Origin: Spirometra erinaceieuropaei
Taxonomy: Eukaryota > Platyhelminthes > Cestoda > Diphyllobothriidea > Diphyllobothriidae
Direction of reading: 5' to 3'
Length of the DNA: 64,000 nt
Assembly (NCBI GenBank): GCA_902702965.1
Contig: CACRXP010001242.1
Location: forward strand, 1 to 64,000
The notes below the pieces were generated by a model, which did no database searches, was not told the origin of the DNA, and saw nothing but the letters and a program-made list of their open reading frames with translations. Positions 59,601 through 64,000 of the stretch are shown in pieces (position 1 is the first letter of the stretch; each line of letters begins with the position of its first letter). Made by a program: the position numbers and the translations under genes.

Positions 59601-62188
59601 CGACCGAAAGAGTCCAGAGAGGACTGGTGTCTTCGTTCGGTCACATGTCTCCCTCACTCCGTTTTGGGACATCCGCGTCGGAATCGTGTCACGTGTTGAA
59701 ATGTTCCAAAGAGTTCTGCAGCATTCTTAGCTAATAATGTCTTAATAGCGTGCTGGCGTCATGATTACACACATCCCGATGTCTTTTGTACTCCTGCAAC
59801 TATTAGATACTCTGCGTTAATTGAAGACGCTTTTTAATATTATTTATTCCCTTAACTGTGATTTGAATTTCCCGGTTGTCCACAGTGGGCGGTTTCTTGT
59901 TTTCTACCATCTGAATGGACATTTTAGACCTATGGTTCTTTTAGTTAACAAACGGAACTTACTCCAGTTGTCTTTAAATTTTTCCCCCCAATGAAGTTGT
60001 CCACGATCTTGCTGATGCTTGCTTTGGAATGCTGGAATGATCTCCTTTTGAGATGCTTTATCCCAATTGTTTGGTCGAGTCAGGCTAAGAGATCATGGAG
60101 TACTCGAGATGCATTACGACATCATTAATAACACCCATTGAAGAGAGATCTTGTAGGTCCAACACAATCGTCTCATCTCGAGTGGACACCAGGTCTGCGC
60201 AATTTGAGCGTTTTCCTTCCCCAACACGTGTTCTGGGGATAAATTATCGGAAAAGTAGTTTTCCGTTGCCCTCTCGAGTAAATAATGACCGAGAGTATAT
60301 GGTAGATCCGAAACAGTCCACGCTTGCCAGTCGACATTCGGAGCGTTAGTCTCCAACTATTAGGCCATCATTGTTCAGGCAGCTCTTAATCGGTACTTTT
60401 GGTTGAAGTCCATCGCGCTGGGCAATCTGGTTTGGGGGACGGAATTCAATTGCAAATGCCAGTGGCCAGGCGCACTAGGTAAGAAGGTTAATAATAAAAG
60501 CTCCCCTTCCATTGTCGTTGGATGTTGTTCGAAGAGTGCGGTTAAATTCAGACTAGGATAGACAACAACTCCACCTCCTTCGATTTTCCTGTCTCTTCTA
60601 AGGAGATGATAACCTAAGAGGGATACCACACGTTCTCCAACAGCTCCCGAAAGCCAAGGTTTCTCATAGTGCCCTGCCCCTCGGTCTCTTTGGCATGCGA
60701 GACCAACTGTATAATTTGAGTTCTCTCCAGCCTCTGTAGTAAATTTCCTACTCACGCGATACTTAGACGGCTGTGACAATATCTAAGCAGAATTGGCAAT
60801 GGGATGCTGCAAGTCAATATATCGGATAGCCAGAGAATGTGGTACTCAATGATTTAAAATCCCATCACTTGTCAGAACATTCTCTGAATGCGTAAACCTT
60901 TAGAATTTCTGGATTCTCCTATCCCTATTTCTGTGTGCTGTGCAATCCTGCGGAAATGAATTTTGTACCCAAATAGTTGATAAATCTACACTGACAGTTT
61001 TCTTTACTTTAACTGATTTCAACCAATACGCACGGAACAGGCTGATGTGTGGAAAGTCAAGTAAAGACAAACGTAGAAAAATTTGCAACCGATTTGCGAA
61101 AACGTTTCGGTGAGACATCTTCACTGATCCAGTTTACACAAGGCGAATTCAGAAATTTTCACCATAATAACAACGAACTGAGGACACACTGTGTCATCAT
61201 TATCTAAACCTCCTGATTCTAGACAAAATTAATCACTGTTAAGATTCGCTAGATTATTAGCCTAAAGTGTATTTCATTATTTCAGATGCCTACGATATAG
61301 GTAAGTTTCCAAACTTTAATCGTCCAGGTTCACACTTCTTAAAGTGATGGAGAAAAATATTCAAGGACCGCAAATCTCTCACTTCTAAATTAGTCTCCAA
61401 TGCATTTTTATTTAGACACAGTCTGTCGCTACTGAAGCATTGTTTACTTAGACTTGATAAGCTGAGTTAAATTCATTGGAACATCCAGCTCTTTGGACTG
61501 TCTCTCTACCTCGATAGAAAGCATCAAATGTATTGAATTTTGTCGTCAATACATTAAATTAGCGGTAAAGTTTTTTGCACAGCAGTGATTCACTGGCCTG
61601 CTGCGGGGTCCCCTTCAACAATCAGAGGGATTCAGGACGTTGTAGCATATATTGAGCGGAAACCTCTGGTTTAAACGACCAGATTACCTAGTCATGCAAT
61701 TTGTCAATGCACACACTGGCCGCCTTATGAACTAGTAATACTAAATATTAATCGGCCGTCGCACAAATAATTGGCTTTTGTCATGCTCCGTAATAAATGC
61801 TTCAGTCTTCTCTGATTATCTTGTTAAGAAAGGTGACATGGTCACCCAAGTTATCTTTTATACAGTATATCTAATAAGCAATGTATGGACACCAAAGTTC
61901 CATATCTTACCCACTAGTAAACAAACAAAGCAGCTTGAGAAAAGTTTTATAAACCAGTGAGACGACTTTATGGACCTTGTAGAAACAACTAAACTTTCCG
62001 TAGGGTGTCTAAACTGTTTTTTAGTTTTATCTCAAATTTATGGACATTTATATTTTTTAACGACAGCCTTGTTTTTCCTTATCTAATTATCTAACTTAGG
62101 CAAAGACGATATCGATGGTAAGTCTGCGTCAGATTGAATTTTCGAGGAATTATTTTGGCAGTGTGTCATTCAAATGTTACCAAAATTA
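50555..62188 (+). CDS. Gene R: diverged paralogue with a terminal micro-exon run
   Basis: Body exons are 50555-50649 (A), 50764-50848 (X), 52332-52472 (B) and 56489-56635 (D). Micro-exons are 61286-61300, 61806-61832, 62100-62117 and 62162-62188. All are open and in phase when joined. The three family cysteines (PICDT, NRCER, IQCKL) are kept, and sequons NIT, NYT and NLT are present. Joining D to the micro-exons gives LIDFGRK, then DAYDI, VFSDYLVKK, GKDDID, VCHSNVTKI, a charged tail. The 5' end is unresolved: a TATA box lies at 49836 with an ATG at 49885, but no convincing signal-peptide micro-exon was found. Alternatively translation starts at the ATG at 50533, giving MAYFLFLA in frame with exon A. 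A possible terminal exon lies at 62323-62336. Confidence 0.62.
50764..50848 (+). CDS. Gene R exon X
   Basis: This 85-nt exon (phase 0-1) has acceptor GCCTTTATAG and donor GTACGT. It encodes QVTIGHNYTFANNRCERDG and then VIQCKLTN. The V-T-I-G start, two cysteines and C-K-L ending match the exon X of the other genes, which are one codon longer. Confidence 0.7.
51916..51958 (+). ncRNA. Hammerhead-ribozyme-like core, probably retroelement-derived
   Basis: CTGATGA, then a hairpin GGATTC/GAACCC (one mismatch) with loop GAGTGA, then GAAA, then ACT/AGT around AATAA give the invariant hammerhead order. Hammerheads are known in Penelope-like elements and in the schistosome SM-alpha retroposon. No stem I directly flanking CTGATGA is obvious; GGGCAA at 51894 could pair with TTGCCC at 51958 only across a large loop. 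Activity is therefore doubtful. Confidence 0.35.
52332..52472 (+). CDS. Gene R exon B
   Basis: This 141-nt exon (phase 1-1) has acceptor CTACCCCTTTTCAG and donor GTACGT. It encodes PGSSIFKFEIFNLT and later QFYILYRKPLTNLPQ. It matches the SGFWRLEV ... ISVQALPLTD pattern of genes L and M. The first codon is completed to Val as in the others. Confidence 0.68.
53035..53908. mobile_element. Palindromic TIR element, copy 11, in gene R intron B-D
   Basis: Internal blocks (GGTGGGGTTGTGAAAGTAAT, then AATATTTCGAACTCGCC) and the inverted right arm to CATTTCGTGGGACCGGCC identify it. Both termini are eroded. Confidence 0.6.
56489..56635 (+). CDS. Gene R exon D
   Basis: This 147-nt exon (phase 1-1) has acceptor TTATTTCTTAG and donor GTAAGT. 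It encodes TTEEVLRTTVRQQIY, PTDRFVFVTCKLTV and YMTHLIDFGRK. The ending aligns with KILTKIVDFGS of genes L and M. The next intron (about 4.65 kb) is filled with transposon remains. Confidence 0.72.
56824..57230. mobile_element. Palindromic TIR element, copy 12, left half only
   Basis: TACAGGTGTGCTAAGTCATG begins a left arm that runs to about AAGATCGTTAAATGG and stops. The CR1-like ruin follows at once, so the right arm was replaced, deleted or lies beyond that insertion unrecognised. Confidence 0.65.
58396..58646. repeat. Inverted repeat pair (SINE-like unit)
   Basis: Arms 58396-58508 and 58527-58646 are inverted copies sharing AGCAGCCGCACAG, GCGCATGATATA and CTACGGAACTCACT. A third copy lies at 16078-16220. 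Together with the SINE at 58680 they form a compound insertion. Confidence 0.6.
58680..58870 (+). mobile_element. tRNA-headed SINE of a second family
   Basis: GTGGCCCAGTGGTTAGAG looks like a pol III A box, and GGTTGCGATTTTGAGCC like a worn B box, about 35 bases later. The body then runs to CAATCTCCC and GTCGGTAATACC, sequences also seen in the repeat at 16.2 kb. It lies inside the CR1-like ruin. Confidence 0.5.
61286..61300 (+). CDS. Gene R micro-exon 1 (15 nt)
   Basis: The acceptor TTTCATTATTTCAG and donor GTAAGT are both near consensus. The 15-nt exon is phase 1-1. Joined to exon D it reads D-A-Y-D-I. Confidence 0.6.
   Translation: MPTI
61806..61832 (+). CDS. Gene R micro-exon 2 (27 nt)
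   Basis: The acceptor AATAAATGCTTCAG has a weak tract and the donor is GTGACA. The 27-nt exon is phase 1-1 without a stop and reads FSDYLVKK after a Val made by the junction. It is weaker than its neighbours on splice signals but fits phase and length rules. Confidence 0.45.
62100..62117 (+). CDS. Gene R micro-exon 3 (18 nt)
   Basis: The acceptor ATTATCTAACTTAG and donor GTAAGT are good. The 18-nt exon is phase 1-1 and reads G-K-D-D-I-D. The acidic D-x-D-I motif resembles micro-exon 1 (DAYDI), as if the two arose by exon duplication. Confidence 0.58.
62162..62188 (+). CDS. Gene R micro-exon 4 (27 nt)
   Basis: The acceptor ATTATTTTGGCAG lies only 44 nt after micro-exon 3 and the donor is GTAAGG. 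The 27-nt exon is phase 1-1 and reads V-C-H-S-N-V-T-K-I, including an N-V-T sequon. If the donor is not used, the frame runs on to a TGA a few codons later, so this could also be a short terminal exon. Confidence 0.48.
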
Positions 62189-62322
62189 GTAAGGGAGAAG
62201 TAGCTAAAGTAAAAGCATGAGTCGCTTTTCCATCTCTAATGCTTTCTTTTTTACCTACGAAATTTCTCCTCTTACCGACACCCTTGTTATTTGCATACTG
62301 CCTCTTCATTTTTGCCTTCAAG

Positions 62323-62342
62323 ATACTCTTTGCTAAAATAAA
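62323..62342 (+). CDS. Possible terminal exon and poly(A) signal of gene R
   Basis: The pyrimidine-rich acceptor CATTTTTGCCTTCAAG is followed in phase 1 by N-T-L-C and a TAA at 62334-62336. An AATAAA hexamer follows at 62337-62342. This would close gene R right after the micro-exons, but so short an end is easily produced by chance. Confidence 0.28.
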
Positions 62343-62773
62343 CATTTCGAAATATTCCCCAAACGTGGAAAACCTTATTTGCACGTAAGAATCTACAAGC
62401 AAAAAATCAGCAGCTTTAGTGGTTCAACTATGTGACTTGTAGAAACATGGGTCCACCTTGGTCTCGTTTACAATGGAACTTACCAACGTAATTCAAGTGC
62501 CGACTACTTCTATGCTTTCATGGATTTCAGGCCGAGGGTAGGCATTAAATTTTAAAATCCAGTTGCTATTAGTGTTTTCATAAATAAAAGCGAACATTGA
62601 TCCAATGGTTTCGAAAAACTACCTCCAAAACCCTAGCAAGTCCATACGTTAGGAAAAACCCTGGACCAGTCAATACTTAGGACATCACGAAGAACAAATA
62701 CCATGTATGAACGCACAAGCAATTTATTTGGAGCGACTTTAAAACTCACCTGTTCCCTGTTCCTTTTAGAGAG

Positions 62774-62970
62774 AAAATAGTTACAAAGTGCATGAGTATC
62801 GATCATGCTATAAAATAGATTTGACGTCCTACGTCCAATCGATCGCTTACCAATATTTGCTTTATTTTGAAAAAGAAGAATGCTCTGGCATTTTGACTAA
62901 CGGAAAGATAACCTCGGTAGCTTCTTCACTCTCTTTTAAAGACTCAGATCTCACCAGACTCGGTTGTCTC
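62774..62970 (+). CDS. Possible D-like exon near the right edge
   Basis: After TTCCTTTTAGAGAG the frame starts with AA AAT and reads NSYKVHEYRSCYKIDL, then YQYLLYFEKEECSGILTNG. The start resembles exon D of gene M (SSYKVLRI), and the acceptor bases are alike. No phase-1 donor is clear, and a palindromic element begins right after it at 62972, so it is probably a truncated copy. It could also be a late exon of gene R. Confidence 0.3.
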
Positions 62971-62971
62971 C

Positions 62972-63970
62972 TACAGTGAGTGACCGATCTCATGAAATGT
63001 TGGCTGAAATTCTAAAGTGCGTTTTCGACTAGGAAGGATTACTTGGTCGCGGTTGTAATACTGCTTATCTTTCGGCATACTCTTATGACATTTCGGACTC
63101 GACAGGATGTCGGCTTTTAAATGCGCATCTTTTCAATCTCCTGTAGAAAGCGCGCTCGGTAAAAAATGGCTACTTAAGTAGCATGCATTTTTCCTATTGA
63201 TTTTCGAGAGTCTTGGAAATTCAGATATATTTTATAGAAACCATAAACATAAATATGCTTTCTTTAAGTCAATTAATAGAAAATCACGTCTTATTTATAT
63301 TTTATACTTAAGGAAGGAGTATAGTAAGGTATTAAAAAAGTTTTCTAATTGCCAAATAATTTTAAGCCTGATCATTCGTTGCATTAACGCTTAGTGATTT
63401 TACTCTACAAAGTGCATGCGTTCTGCGTATAGAAAATCCCATATTTTTCTATGCTATTAAAGAGATATCATACAGAGTCCAAAAAAGTTTGAAATGGATG
63501 CGGACCATGTCGTACATTTCATGAGGAGCAGTGGTAAACGGCCAGGTACGATGCTATGTGAATGGACATTTCGCGGTCTTAAAAAGTCCCATAATAAAAA
63601 ACTTTGTAAAAACCTAATTATACTCCTTCCTTAAGTAAAAAATATAAACAAGACGTGATTTTCTATTGACTGACTAAGAAAAAGCATATTTATGTTTATG
63701 GTTTCTATAAAATATATTTGCATTTACAAGACCCTCGAAAATCAGTGGCAAAAATGCATGCTACATAAGTAGTCATTTCATACCGAGCACGCTTTCTACA
63801 GGAGATTGAAAAGAAGTGCATTTAAAAGCCGACATCCTGTCGAGTCCGAAATGTCATAAGAGTATGCCACAAGGTAAGCAGTATTACAACCGCGACCAAG
63901 TAATCCTTCCCAGTCGAAAACGCATCTTAGAAGTTCAGCCAACATTTCATGAGATGGGTCACTCACCGTA
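62972..63970. mobile_element. Palindromic TIR element, copy 13
   Basis: The left end TACAGTGAGTGACCGATCTC and right end GAGATGGGTCACTCACCGTA flank about 1 kb of closely matching inverted arms. It has the second terminus type, like copies 6 and 7. It truncates or abuts the D-like exon at 62774. Confidence 0.8.
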
Positions 63971-64000
63971 ATTTGGTCTAAAACGTACCCTCATTAAAGA

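Larger units (their letters stand above)
57235..60780 (-). mobile_element. Degenerate CR1-like non-LTR retrotransposon
   Basis: Read on the minus strand, order and motifs fit an apurinic-endonuclease plus RT element. LLGYHLLRRDRKIEGGGVVV (about 60.6 kb) and NAPNVDWQAW (about 60.3 kb) come from the endonuclease. LSGLFRSAFTHE (about 59.6 kb) comes from the linker. DIMSFSTSKDFR-stop-SV (about 59.07 kb) stands for RT motif A (normally D-x-SKAFD-x-V). LRGRPYKVQRKCMHLDQQK with VRSWN (about 57.7 kb) comes from the C-terminal tail. Many stops and frameshifts break it. A SINE-like complex at 58.4-58.9 kb is inserted in it. It fills the exon D to micro-exon 1 intron of gene R and abuts the half palindromic element at 56824. 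Confidence 0.75.

Noticed and set aside
1..64000. CRISPR arrays, rRNA genes and bacterial operons
   Set aside because: None seen. The repeats present are dispersed eukaryotic elements and there are no regularly spaced short repeats.

Overview
The window looks like a repeat-rich intronic and intergenic stretch of a flatworm nuclear genome, most likely a tapeworm. The pointers are tiny GT-AG exons in long introns, a Penelope-like element, CR1-like remnants, tRNA-headed SINEs, decayed TTAGGG-type tracts and many palindromic transposon relics. The assignment is inferred from this style; no host marker gene is present. There are no bacterial-type operons, rRNAs or CRISPR arrays. Nearly all long open frames are chance or antisense.

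The genes are hidden in short exons. Three homologous split genes can be rebuilt by matching exons to each other: gene L (minus strand, promoter near 10.1 kb, running left to at least 1.75 kb), gene M (plus, promoter near 39.0 kb, exons to 46.3 kb) and gene R (plus, exons 50.6-56.6 kb plus micro-exons at 61.3-62.2 kb). All use one design: TATA box, a first exon of about 30 nt, a 21-nt micro-exon completing a signal peptide, then exons A (95 nt), X (85-88 nt), B (138-141 nt) and D (147-159 nt). The phases 1-1, 1-0, 0-1, 1-1, 1-1 are identical in each gene wherever that exon was found. The products would be small secreted proteins with three conserved cysteines and N-glycosylation sites. In gene R, exon D is followed by four symmetrical micro-exons of 15, 27, 18 and 27 nt, the hallmark of the micro-exon genes (MEGs) known from schistosomes. 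I do not recognise the protein family. A decayed extra promoter/first-exon/micro-exon cassette lies at 37.4-37.65 kb, and weaker relatives of single exons lie near 0.2-0.4, 28.2, 33.9 and 62.8 kb.

Region by region: 0-10.5 kb gene L, with two palindromic elements and an inverted SINE pair in its introns; 10.5-37 kb mostly repeats (seven palindromic elements, two telomere-like tracts, a CR1 fragment) with scattered doubtful exons; 37-46.5 kb cassette plus gene M, whose B-D intron holds a 1.1 kb Penelope-like reverse transcriptase in antisense; 46.5-50 kb intergenic; 50-62.3 kb gene R, whose D-micro-exon intron holds a 3.5 kb ruined CR1-like element and nested SINE-like repeats; 62.8-64 kb a D-like exon and another palindromic element.

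Thirteen copies of one long-inverted-repeat element, each about 1 kb when complete, make up roughly a fifth of the window. Exon joins rest on splice-site reading, phase and paralogue comparison by eye, with no transcript evidence.
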